This document shows, in pieces, positions 16,117 to 23,508 of a stretch of 64,000 nucleotides of DNA (position 1 is the stretch's first letter; every line of letters begins with the position of its first letter). Position numbers and translations under genes: made by a program. The notes below the pieces were generated by a model. The model searched no databases and had not been told where the DNA came from. It worked only from the letters and a program-made list of their open reading frames with translations. Source of the DNA: CAZDDB01 sp963843285 (GTDB lineage: Bacteria > Acidobacteriota > HRBIN11 > JAKEFK01); contig CAWJJO010000012.1 of the NCBI GenBank assembly GCA_963843285.1, positions 248,001 to 312,000 of the forward strand, in the 5' to 3' direction.

Positions 16117-16647
16117 ATGAAACAGTTGATTGTATTTGTTGCTGCAACCATTCTTGCCGTGTTTACGTCCGTGCAGGTTGTCCATTCTCAAACGCCTGAC
16201 GTTATGAGCAAGCCTTTGGGCGAGAGTTTAGAGTGGCTGCTCGGCGAGTGGGAGGGAGAGGGTGTTTCACGCGGGGACCAGGCATTTTCGGGAAAGATGT
16301 CGGTGACTTCCGAACTCGATGGTATGGCAGTCATGATCAAACGTGAATCCATGAGCAAGACGTCCAATCTTGTGGGTGGATTGAGGGAAATTTCCGTGAT
16401 CGGAGTGGATGGCACGACCGGAAAGATTGTGATGACGCTTTACGATAATAAGAACCACATCGGATTGTATGTGGGCGAGTTGAAACCGACTGAAATTGTT
16501 TTTTCGACTGCTGTTTCTCAACCCGGATCAGTGGACCGGCGAATCCTCAGGCAAACGACCGGCGGGATCGCGTTTATTAAAGAGGAAGCTGCTCCAGGAA
16601 AGACTGTGACCAAGACTGCGGAGATCACTTTTAAGAAAAAGATTTAG
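16117..16647 (+). CDS. Secreted lipocalin-like (nitrobindin/DUF1579-like) protein
   Basis: The product has 176 residues. Residues 1-24 are a signal peptide (LIVFVAATILAVFTSVQVVHSQ). The mature part begins with a helix and the sequence WLLGEWEGEGV, the hallmark first strand (L-x-G-x-W-x-G-x-G) of the nitrobindin/THAP4 and DUF1579-like beta-barrels, followed by alternating strands to the end (AEITFKKKI). It probably forms a ten-strand barrel that binds a small hydrophobic molecule or haem; no haem-ligand His can be assigned. GGAG lies five bases before the ATG. It is followed directly by a tRNA gene. Confidence 0.6.
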   Translation: MKQLIVFVAATILAVFTSVQVVHSQTPDVMSKPLGESLEWLLGEWEGEGVSRGDQAFSGKMSVTSELDGMAVMIKRESMSKTSNLVGGLREISVIGVDGTTGKIVMTLYDNKNHIGLYVGELKPTEIVFSTAVSQPGSVDRRILRQTTGGIAFIKEEAAPGKTVTKTAEITFKKKI

Positions 16648-16673
16648 CCGGATTCGGCTTGCCGGTATAGACC

Positions 16674-16762
16674 GGAGAGATGTCCGAGTGGTTGAAGGAG
16701 CACGCTTGGAAAGCGTGTATCCGTGGTAACGCGGATCGAGGGTTCGAATCCCTCTCTCTCCG
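16674..16762 (+). tRNA. tRNA-Ser(GGA)
   Basis: An 89-base type II tRNA. The acceptor stem GGAGAGA/TCTCTCC has discriminator G, the anticodon arm CACGCT/AGCGTG carries TTGGAAA with anticodon GGA, the long variable arm is ATCCGTGGTAACGCGGAT, and the T-arm is GAGGG-TTCGAAT-CCCTC. CCA is not encoded (TTTTG follows). A damaged copy of its 3' end lies at 21797-21817. Confidence 0.94.
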
Positions 16763-16782
16763 TTTTGTTCTTTGGGGGACTG

Positions 16783-17157
16783 ATGAATATACTGCTGGTG
16801 GATCGCAAGAAAAACATTCTGGATACAATGGGGGAAATTCTTGAGATTTGTCACAATCATTCTGTACAGGGCACAAGCTCAGGAAAGGAAGCGCTCAAAT
16901 GGATCCGGAAAAAGAAATATGATCTGGTCATCACCGATTTGTCGCTTCCTGTGATGAATGGATTGGAACTAATTTCCAGAATCCGCAAGCTTCGTCCGAA
17001 ATTGCAGATTACCGTTCTGACAGGGATTTCCTGCAACGACTCGATTCGTGAAAAATTGAAAGCTCTGGATGTGGAACAGATTTTCACAAAGCCCAAGAAC
17101 ATCCCAGAGCTGCTGACCTACATCAAGCGATTGCAGACGAAAATCTCAGCCGCGTAA
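16783..17157 (+). CDS. Single-domain response regulator (CheY-like receiver)
   Basis: The product has 124 residues, all receiver domain: MNILLVDRKKNILDTM, phospho-acceptor Asp52 in DLVITDLSLPVMNG, the Thr in ITVLTGIS, and the Lys in IFTKPKN. One of the usual two acidic residues near the N-terminus is present (D7); its partner is Arg, so metal binding may be weaker. GGGGG three bases before the ATG is a fair ribosome binding site, and the start lies only 20 bases after the tRNA-Ser gene, so the two may share a transcript. With no output domain it would act by protein contact or in a phosphorelay. No kinase is nearby. Confidence 0.85.
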   Translation: MNILLVDRKKNILDTMGEILEICHNHSVQGTSSGKEALKWIRKKKYDLVITDLSLPVMNGLELISRIRKLRPKLQITVLTGISCNDSIREKLKALDVEQIFTKPKNIPELLTYIKRLQTKISAA

Positions 17158-17163
17158 ACCCTC

Positions 17164-17399
17164 GTAGGGGCTATGCATTTGCCATTGAAAAGCATGAGGG
17201 TCATGCAAGTGTCATTTGATGGCAAGCAATTTTAGATCAACAAAGTATGCGCAAATGCACAGCCCGTCTCGCTACGATGAATTGGCACCTCGAGGGCCTG
17301 GCTGAGCATTTTCAGCCGCAAGCAACAAAATTACGCAAAATGAAATGATCGCGGTAACAACCAGTACAAAACTTCGTTTGGGAAATGCTCAGCCCCTAC
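17164..17399. repeat. 236-base stretch bounded by 17-base inverted repeats
   Basis: GTAGGGGCTATGCATTT (17164-17180) pairs with AAATGCTCAGCCCCTAC (17383-17399) at 15 of 17 positions; GGCTGAGCATTTT also appears at 17299. It carries no gene. It fills the whole space between two convergent genes and looks like a small mobile element without its own enzyme. Confidence 0.55.
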
Positions 17400-17410
17400 A
17401 CATTTGTACG

Positions 17411-18829
17411 TCACCTCAGGAAAGTGATCCGATTGTGCTGGTAATCGATCAGCAACGTATATCCTTCCAAAAAATCCTGGCCGAGTATCAGATCAAGCTC
17501 CAGTTCCAATGCTTCGCTGATCTCTGCAAGATTCAATGCAAGCATGCGGTCGAAATTCTTCTTGAGCGGCCCGATCTGGACATCTACATTATCGGAAACC
17601 AGTAGATCTTCGACCTGCCCGCCAAGACCAAAAAGCTGCGGTTTCTGGTTGGCCATCCTGCTCAGTGGATAATCGACATGTGTCTCTTTGAGCGCAGTCG
17701 ACTTTGCCAGAATACTGCGATGCGCGCCGGTATCTACAAGAATATCGAGAGTTTCCCCTGATTTCCGGACTCTGCCTTTGAGGATAATCATCTTGTTGAT
17801 GTCGCGAAACGGCAACGTATTTTCACTGGAGAAATGAAGTCCGTGTTTTTGCAAAAGCGCAAGCGGGTCTTCCTCCGAAGGGGAAAAAAGCATCATCTTT
17901 TTCCCCGATCGCATGGGAAGCAGAATCAGGTAATCGGAAAAGAGAACGGCCCCTGCGATCCCATCCATGTCAGCCGCTTTCATGGAGCTCAGCGCCGCGA
18001 CCGGATTCCTGAGTCCAAATTTTCCGGCTTCAAACTGATCAAAAACACCGCGCATGCCCTCGGTCTTTTGCACTTTTCCAAGTCCGATCATGAGCAAATT
18101 GCTGGTCAGTTTCGGCTGCCAGTTCCCATTTTCCAGCGACAATCCTGCCGCCCCGGTATCCACAAGCAGCGTAACGGTTTTCTTTCCATCCATCTTCCCT
18201 TTCACCAGAAGGCGTCCAAGCGAAAAATCGGAATCCATCTCCGCTGCATCCGAAGCCAGAGAAGAAACATTGAGATCCATCCCCTTTGTCTTCTGAATGA
18301 AATCGATTGTTTCTTCCGCGGATGTCCGCTTCAACAGATCTTCGGGATTCCGCGCAAGATATTTTTTGAAATATTCCTCGACCTCCTGATCGGTCGCAGC
18401 GACATTGCCCGCAAAAAAAAGCAATTCCGGATGATCCGGCGATAGTTTCAAGCCGCGCCCAATGTACTCCCGGGAGTTTTCGAGATCGTTCTCCCAGAGG
18501 GAAAGTGTTGCCAATCCGAGGAGCGACTCCCAGTCTTCCCCGAATTTTGCTCTGGCCTGCTCAAATTCCCCGATCCGGAGAAGAGCCAGACCCAGAAGCG
18601 AATCTTTTCCGGCAAAACTGCAGCCGTCCAAGTGTTTTTGCAAATGGATTCTTTCCTCCCAGATTCCGACGGTCAATGGATCCGAAAAAGCCTGCTTGAG
18701 AAGCTCATGAGCTTTTTCATATTCTCCGTCATAATAGGCCAGCAAGAATCTGGATCGTGAATCTTCTTCTGCATATAAGAGAAAAGAAGATAGAATCAGG
18801 AGAAGCAGGAATTTTCTCACAAAAAACAT
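17411..18829 (-). CDS. Secreted protein with two retropepsin-like aspartyl protease domains
   Basis: The product has 472 residues. A signal peptide (FFVRKFLLLLILSSFLLYA) is followed by a helical TPR-like region to about residue 180 (LLGLALLRIGEFEQARAKF, then LSPDHPELLFFAGNVA). Two retropepsin-like units come next: one with VTLLVDTGAAGLSL, one with LDILVDTGAHRSIL. Each supplies one Asp of a D-T-G pair, and both halves lie in one chain, so a pseudo-dimeric aspartyl protease is possible. The segment ELDLILGQDFLEGYTLLID is the flap/end strand usual in this group. Envelope location is expected. A separate retropepsin-PDZ protein is encoded at 23509. Confidence 0.82.
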   Translation of the reverse strand: MFFVRKFLLLLILSSFLLYAEEDSRSRFLLAYYDGEYEKAHELLKQAFSDPLTVGIWEERIHLQKHLDGCSFAGKDSLLGLALLRIGEFEQARAKFGEDWESLLGLATLSLWENDLENSREYIGRGLKLSPDHPELLFFAGNVAATDQEVEEYFKKYLARNPEDLLKRTSAEETIDFIQKTKGMDLNVSSLASDAAEMDSDFSLGRLLVKGKMDGKKTVTLLVDTGAAGLSLENGNWQPKLTSNLLMIGLGKVQKTEGMRGVFDQFEAGKFGLRNPVAALSSMKAADMDGIAGAVLFSDYLILLPMRSGKKMMLFSPSEEDPLALLQKHGLHFSSENTLPFRDINKMIILKGRVRKSGETLDILVDTGAHRSILAKSTALKETHVDYPLSRMANQKPQLFGLGGQVEDLLVSDNVDVQIGPLKKNFDRMLALNLAEISEALELELDLILGQDFLEGYTLLIDYQHNRITFLR

Positions 18830-18850
18830 TATAATCGTCTTTCAGATTTT

Positions 18851-18923
18851 AACCGCAAAGACCGCGAAGACCGCAAAAGAGAATCATTTTAGTTTCTTTG
18901 CGCATTTTGCGGTCTTTGCGGTT
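18851..18923. repeat. Perfect 15-base inverted repeat (AACCGCAAAGACCGC)
   Basis: The arms 18851-18865 and 18909-18923 are exact reverse complements. The word CGCAAAGAC-(A/C)CGAAG recurs at 45745-45808. It lies between the aspartyl protease gene and the SRP RNA, two bases from the latter, and may bring a terminator or merely be an interspersed repeat. Confidence 0.6.
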
Positions 18924-18924
18924 C

Positions 18925-19056
18925 CATTCCGGATTGCGAAGGGTCCGGGACCAATGCAATGCAGATCTTCGAACCCCGTCAGGTCCGGAAGGAAGCAGCG
19001 GTAAGGAGACACCTGCATGTGCCGTTGGTATCCTGGATCCTTCGGAAAGCGGAATG
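18925..19056 (+). ncRNA. ffs: Signal recognition particle RNA (4.5S-like)
   Basis: The centre GTCAGGTCCGGAAGGAAGCA with GCGGTAAGGAG after it is the nearly invariant domain IV tip of bacterial SRP RNA (GGUC, GGAAG tetraloop region, AGCAGC and the asymmetric loop). CATTCCG at the 5' end pairs with CGGAATG at the 3' end, and CGAAGGGTCCGGGACCAA pairs with TTGGTATCCTGGATCCTTCG, giving the long single hairpin of a 4.5S-type molecule. With Ffh it directs membrane proteins to the translocon. It is placed just before dnaX, an order seen in many bacteria. The exact ends are taken from the stem. Confidence 0.92.
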
Positions 19057-19087
19057 AACGGTTCATCATGATTCTTTTAGACATCCA

Positions 19088-20668
19088 ATGTATCAAGTTT
19101 TAGCTCGAAAATGGCGTCCGCAAATATTTGAGGATCTGGTCGGACAACAGACTGCTACCCAGACTCTGCAAAATGCAATCGCATCCGGAAGGATCGCGCA
19201 TGCGTTTCTTTTCTCCGGTCCGAGAGGAATCGGAAAAACGACAAGCGCAAGAATTCTGGCCAAAGCGTTGAACTGCCAATCCTCCACAGCTCCCGTAGTT
19301 CGGCCGTGCAACGAGTGTCCATCCTGCATCGAGATTGCGGCTTCCCGCTCCATGGATGTCCTGGAAATCGACGGCGCCTCCAACCGCGGGATCGATGAAG
19401 TCCGCGAGCTGCGCGAGTCCGCAAAATATCAGCCGATGCGTGACCGCTATCGCATCTATATCATTGATGAAGTTCACATGCTGACCACCGAAGCGTTTAA
19501 CGCTCTGTTGAAGATCCTGGAAGAGCCGCCACCGCACGTCTATTTCATTTTCGCAACTACGGAACAACGAAAGGTGCCGGCCACGATTCTTTCGAGGTGC
19601 CAGGTATTTGACTTCAAACGAATTCCCGACCGTATTCTAGTTCAGCGTCTTTCTCAAATCACGAAAGAAGAAGGAATCGAGATCTCGGAACAGAGCCTGA
19701 AAATGATCGCCAATGCTTCCGAAGGAGGACTGCGCGACGCCCTCGGAACTCTGGACCAAATCATCGCGTTTAGTGGATCCACAATCGAAGAGAAGGATGT
19801 GGAACTGATTCTTGGCCTAGTGGACACCGAAGTGATGATCGAGCTGGGACAGGCGATTGCGGCCGGAAATACAGCAGGCGTGCTGGATATTCTGGAACGG
19901 ATCGCAGAGTACGGAATTGATTACAAGACTTTCTATAACGAGCTTCTCTCATTCTATCGAAATCTATTTCTGATTCGTTTTTCCGAAAATTCGCCCGCGG
20001 AAGAGCGGCTCAGGAAACTGGCCTCCGAATACGATGAGATCCATCTCCTGCGGATCTGTCATCAGCTCGTTTCCATCCAGAGCCTCTTGCGAATGACAGG
20101 CAACCTCAGATTCCTTTTTGAGATTACTCTTGTGAAATTATCCCAGATGAAACGTCTCGTGCCTCTGGAGGAGCTTGCGGAGAGTCTAAAAAAAAACAAT
20201 AGTCTGACGATCTCGCCGCCACCGGCAAAGCCCGCGTTGAGCGCAAAGCAGAACGCATCCACAGATCCAATTCCCTCGCAGTCGAACAACGGTCCGGTTC
20301 CCGATGATTTGATTGCGGAAATCATTCATGAGCTGGAAGTGCAGAACCCCCGGCTGGCGGCGGCACTGGAAAGCGCCAGACTACATCAAAGTGGTTCCAA
20401 CATGAAATTTTTTGTGCCGGAAGCTCATTTTCGGATGATGAGGCTGGATGCGAAGGATCAGCTGGAACTGGAAACCCTTCTGCGACAGAAACTCGGCGGG
20501 CAGGTTCGCGTGGAAATTCACAGAGGAGAGCCGCCTGTTCCCCAGGAAGCCGTGAAGGTTGCAACGCCGGAAACCCTCGTAGGCAGCGATCCGATGGTTC
20601 AGGAATTTGTAAAAACATTCAAAGGAAAAATCAATAAAATTGAATTGATGAAGGCGTCCAGGGCATAA
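19088..20668 (+). CDS. dnaX: DNA polymerase III subunit gamma/tau
   Basis: The product has 526 residues and starts MYQVLARKWRPQIFEDLVGQ, the family opening. Walker A is GPRGIGKTTS (residues about 40-49), a zinc-binding cluster follows (CNECPSC with the earlier Cys), then Walker B IIDEVHML and the SRC sensor (LSRCQVF). Residues about 230-365 form clamp-loader domain III, followed by a Pro/Ser-rich linker and a tau-specific C-terminus that should contact the replicative polymerase. A run of nine A at 20188-20196 marks the domain III/linker border. The gene is the clamp-loader ATPase of the replisome and heads the run dnaX-ybaB-recR. Confidence 0.96.
   Translation: MYQVLARKWRPQIFEDLVGQQTATQTLQNAIASGRIAHAFLFSGPRGIGKTTSARILAKALNCQSSTAPVVRPCNECPSCIEIAASRSMDVLEIDGASNRGIDEVRELRESAKYQPMRDRYRIYIIDEVHMLTTEAFNALLKILEEPPPHVYFIFATTEQRKVPATILSRCQVFDFKRIPDRILVQRLSQITKEEGIEISEQSLKMIANASEGGLRDALGTLDQIIAFSGSTIEEKDVELILGLVDTEVMIELGQAIAAGNTAGVLDILERIAEYGIDYKTFYNELLSFYRNLFLIRFSENSPAEERLRKLASEYDEIHLLRICHQLVSIQSLLRMTGNLRFLFEITLVKLSQMKRLVPLEELAESLKKNNSLTISPPPAKPALSAKQNASTDPIPSQSNNGPVPDDLIAEIIHELEVQNPRLAAALESARLHQSGSNMKFFVPEAHFRMMRLDAKDQLELETLLRQKLGGQVRVEIHRGEPPVPQEAVKVATPETLVGSDPMVQEFVKTFKGKINKIELMKASRA
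20188..20202 (+). promoter_or_regulatory. A9 slippery run in dnaX with stop in the shifted frame
   Basis: In frame zero the bases read CTA AAA AAA AAC AAT AGT. A -1 ribosomal slip, or one extra A added by RNA polymerase, gives AAA CAA TAG and stops at 20200-20202, which would produce a gamma-like protein of 371 residues. GGAGGAG at 20167-20173 lies 14 bases upstream, like the stimulatory Shine-Dalgarno element of E. coli dnaX. Its position at the end of domain III is the usual gamma/tau boundary. Confidence 0.6.
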
Positions 20669-20697
20669 CCCGATCGCACAAGGATGGTACGACAAAA

Positions 20698-21012
20698 ATG
20701 AACATGAATATGAATAAGCTCATGAAGCAGATGCAGGATACACAGAAGAAAATCCAGGACGAGCTGAGTGCAATGCGCGTCACAGCAAGTTCCGGAGGAG
20801 GCATGGTGGAGGTGACACTCGATGGCACCAAACAGATGGTTTCCATCAAGATCGATCCTCAGACCGTAAACCCGGAGGACGTCGAGATGCTCCAGGACCT
20901 GATTCTGGCTGCATATCACGAAGCATTTCGAAGAGCTGAGGACGAAGCTGCGCAAAAAATGGGAGCGTTGACCGGCAATCTGAAAATTCCCGGTCTTGGA
21001 AATCTGTTTTAG
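20698..21012 (+). CDS. ybaB: YbaB/EbfC-family nucleoid-associated protein
   Basis: The product has 104 residues: MNKLMKQMQDTQKKIQDELS (long first helix), ASSGGGMVEVTLDGTKQMVSI (the family's G-G-x-V-x-V strand) and VEMLQDLILAAYHEAFRRAEDE (last helix). The usual length is about 100. It binds DNA as a dimer and is nearly always between dnaX and recR, as here (29 bases after dnaX). It probably helps recombination or nucleoid organisation; the precise role is not settled for the family. Two ATGs, at 20698 and 20704, are both possible. Confidence 0.93.
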   Translation: MNMNMNKLMKQMQDTQKKIQDELSAMRVTASSGGGMVEVTLDGTKQMVSIKIDPQTVNPEDVEMLQDLILAAYHEAFRRAEDEAAQKMGALTGNLKIPGLGNLF

Positions 21013-21028
21013 GCAAATATACCTGGAG

Positions 21029-21074
21029 CGGCGGTCCTCCGTGGCCGCCAAATCCGGCGGGCAGGGACGCCCGC
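21029..21074. repeat. Two-hairpin GC-rich repeat between ybaB and recR
   Basis: GGCGG-TCCTCCGTGG-CCGCC is one hairpin and GCGGGC-AGGGAC-GCCCGC the next. It is very close to the copy inside the kinase gene at 13721-13770. It lies within the operon, so it is transcribed and could influence the ybaB/recR mRNA. Confidence 0.65.
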
Positions 21075-21097
21075 TAACTCCAAACGAACTGAATCTT

Positions 21098-21712
21098 ATG
21101 GAATATCCGCTGCAATATTATCCGGCGCCGCTGGCCCGGGTCCTGGAGGAACTGATGAAGTTGCCCGGGATCGGCATCAAGTCCGCCCAGCGCATTGCGT
21201 TTCATCTTCTGAAAATGCCGCCGGATGAACAACAGTCTCTCGCAGATTCGCTCGCGCATTTGCGCGATCAAATCCGGTATTGCTCTATCTGCTGGAATTT
21301 TACCGATGTAGATCCGTGTAAGATCTGTTCCGATTCGCGCCGTGAAGAAGACGTGATTTGCGTAGTGGAAGAACCGACGACGCTGATTGCGATTGAAAAG
21401 ACGCGTGAATTTCACGGGAAGTACCATGTGCTTCTGGGTTGTTTAAATCCGATTCAAGGAATCGGACCATCCGAGCTGAAGATCAGAGAGCTCGCCGATC
21501 GTTTGAAAGCCAAACGCGCACAGGAAGTCATTCTTGCCACGAATCCCACTGTCGAAGGAGAGGCAACAGCCGTCTACATCTCAAAGCTGATTGCCCCGTT
21601 TACGGATAAAGTCAGCCGGATCGCGCTTGGAGTGCCGGTCGGCGGCGATCTTGAATATGTGGATGAAGTGACGATGACCAGGGCGATCGCCGGACGCCGC
21701 TCCACGCAGTAG
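21098..21712 (+). CDS. recR: Recombination mediator RecR
   Basis: The product has 204 residues, the normal length. The N-terminal helix-hairpin-helix reads LMKLPGIGIKSAQRIAFHLL. The zinc finger has four Cys (YCSIC and DPCKIC). The Toprim domain holds VVEEPTTLIAIEKTREF with G-x-Y-H-V-L-L-G and the late TPTVEGE-like segment NPTVEGEATAVYI, and the protein ends GGDLEYVDEVTMTRAI. RecR works with RecF/RecO to load RecA at single-strand gaps. I took the ATG at 21098 (MEYPLQYYP) rather than the longer frame from 20996, because the repeat at 21029-21074 would otherwise be coding and the family starts here. It is third in the dnaX-ybaB-recR run. Confidence 0.95.
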   Translation: MEYPLQYYPAPLARVLEELMKLPGIGIKSAQRIAFHLLKMPPDEQQSLADSLAHLRDQIRYCSICWNFTDVDPCKICSDSRREEDVICVVEEPTTLIAIEKTREFHGKYHVLLGCLNPIQGIGPSELKIRELADRLKAKRAQEVILATNPTVEGEATAVYISKLIAPFTDKVSRIALGVPVGGDLEYVDEVTMTRAIAGRRSTQ

Positions 21713-21762
21713 TGCACTGTCACACATGGTTCTATAGTGTTCCATTTCCGGCAAACGGTTTT

Positions 21763-21786
21763 GTAACGCCGGCGTACCCGCCGGCA
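21763..21786. repeat. Palindromic repeat GTAACGCCGGCG...CGCCGGC
   Basis: GCCGGCG-TAC-CCGCCGGC forms a stem. The word TTTGTA(A/G)CGCCGGCGT is shared with the inner part of the 141-base element at 6355-6495. It sits just before the tRNA-Ser remnant. Confidence 0.5.
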
Positions 21787-21796
21787 CAATCATCCC

Positions 21797-21817
21797 GTTC
21801 GATTCCCTCTCTCTCCG
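21797..21817 (+). repeat. Fragment of tRNA-Ser(GGA) 3' end
   Basis: GTTCGATTCCCTCTCTCTCCG differs at one position from the last 21 bases of the tRNA-Ser(GGA) gene (16742-16762). It is in the same orientation, but no 5' part of a tRNA is present. It marks the border between the dnaX-ybaB-recR run and the decayed membrane-protein gene, as an old integration scar would. Confidence 0.6.
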
Positions 21818-21835
21818 CCGCTGATCCCTTCGTAT

Positions 21836-23330
21836 TCAAACAGCGCCCAGCTTCATTGGCCGCGGAACTACGTTCCGGGTAATCAAAGAGAGTAGATAGA
21901 AAGAAGCAGCAACGATGAGAAGAGCTTTGACACCCAGCAGGAAGGAAAGGCATTCGGCCATTCCTCCGATCATCGCACCAAATAAGTTGGAGGCGAACGC
22001 CCCGGACCGGTCTGCAGTTCCAGCAAAAGAAGTGGAAAAAATGATCCCTGCAAACAAAATCGGCAACGACATAAACGCGCCGGAAAGCAATCCTCTGGGA
22101 ATCGCAGGCAAACCGGAAAATATTTCGAGGGGAATCACGAAATTGACTGCCAGCGAAAGGAGTAGCGCCAAATATAATCCGGTCATCGATGTAACCCGCC
22201 ATTTCAGACTTATATAATTCGCGAGAAGAACGGTCACAAGAACCGCAGAAATTACAACGGTATTTACAACCCAGGTTGATCCGAACAGCAAAGCGGATCT
22301 GCTGATATTTTGCACTTCCAACAACAGAAATCCCGCGCCAAGAAATAAGAAATGCCAGTTTATCTTCCAGCCGCGGCGTCCACCTTCTTAATTCCAGCAT
22401 AGAAGCGTCATTGTGGTACTTGGTGAAACGGTAAGGAATATTGTAGTGATCATAGGGAACCTTTTCAGGCGGAAACAAAGCGGGATAACTCCTGGTAAAA
22501 TTCGGGGAATAATTAATGATCAGCATATAGCCTACGGAATTAACAAAAATCACATTTCCGTAACGGACTTTCTTGTCTTTCACTTGAACGCCCAATGGCC
22601 ATACCGTGAGCTTCTGATAGGGAGACCAAACAGTCCAGTTATCCGGCGATTGTTTTTCTTTAACCAGTAATACACAAACCATTAGCAGGCATAGAGCAAC
22701 GGCGAACTGTCTTTTGTCCGGCAGAACGAATGGCAAACAACAGATTCCCCCAACCGCAAACCAAACAGAAGGCGGCAGAGAACCCTTTGAAATCAAGTAA
22801 AACAAAAGAATTCCAAAAATAGACCCGAGCAGGTTCATGCCATAGGCGTTCAACGGCCGATCGTTTTCATTCAGAAGTTTTCCGAGAAGTTGGCCGAACG
22901 GAATGAAAAAGGCGGCGAGAACAGACATACAAAACAGCAGTAGTGCCGTTCCGAACATGAAGAAAAGTAGATCTCGATACCAAACTGTGCGCTGGGCGCC
23001 GTCCCAAATTAAGAAATCCGAATAAACACTTAGGTATGTCGATATATTTTGGAGAGAAAGCGCACCGAGATGATCTCCCAATGACAGCAAACCTGCCAAA
23101 ACAATCATCAAAATGAAAGACACAATGAAATAGATTCTCTTGTGCGAAATCAGACAGCCTAATCCGATGCCGAAGAAACAGAAAAGCAGCACCAGGTTAT
23201 GGAAATACGAAAATATTCTGATTTCCGCTGAGAGCCAACGGATCATCAGGATCTCGAAAAAGAGCATCAAAAAACTAATTGTGAAAAGCTTCAAATAGTT
23301 TTTGGATTCCGGAGAAAACTGGAGCATCAA
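21836..23330 (-). pseudogene. Spermidine-synthase-like multi-spanning membrane protein, internally deleted
   Basis: The first 310 residues hold about seven membrane helices (LFTISFLMLFFEILMIRW, then FHNLVLLFCFFGIGLGC) and a short soluble part (TVWSPYQKLTVWPLGV, the Y-Q-x-L segment typical before the methyltransferase-like domain of these proteins). At about 22350 the frame is lost. A second frame continues with LFLGAGFLLLEVQNISRSAL and four or five further helices to 21836. The Rossmann/spermidine synthase-like domain that normally separates the two membrane halves is missing, so there is a deletion of several hundred bases as well as a frameshift. No activity is expected. Confidence 0.65.
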
Positions 23331-23460
23331 CGCATTCTATCAAAGCTGGAGGTCGGTCGAAAGAAAAGGTGTTCGCATCCACATCCTGCAACTGATCTAC
23401 AATCTCTATCATCGCACCGGACACGATCAGCATCACAACGGCAAGCAGGAGAAGCGACAA
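23275..23460 (-). CDS. Possible small membrane-anchored protein
   Basis: A frame with one strong membrane helix (SLLLLAVVMLIVSGAMIEIV) and a polar tail (DQLQDVDANTFSFDRPP). The frame is open upstream to about 23500 and has no clear start; the TTG at 23460 is the nearest candidate. Its last 56 bases overlap the start of the decayed membrane-protein gene in another frame. No family recognised; it may be part of a former larger gene. Confidence 0.2.
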   Translation of the reverse strand: MSLLLLAVVMLIVSGAMIEIVDQLQDVDANTFSFDRPPALIECVDAPVFSGIQKLFEAFHN

Positions 23461-23508
23461 ACCCTTACGGATAAACTGGCGTGCTCCATGAACCGAACCC
23501 GCTGCAGT

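Noticed and set aside
16674..21817. Region between tRNA-Ser(GGA) and its 3' copy as a mobile island
   Set aside because: It contains SRP RNA, dnaX, ybaB and recR in a conserved order, which are not cargo; the copy is better seen as a scar from something inserted on the far side.
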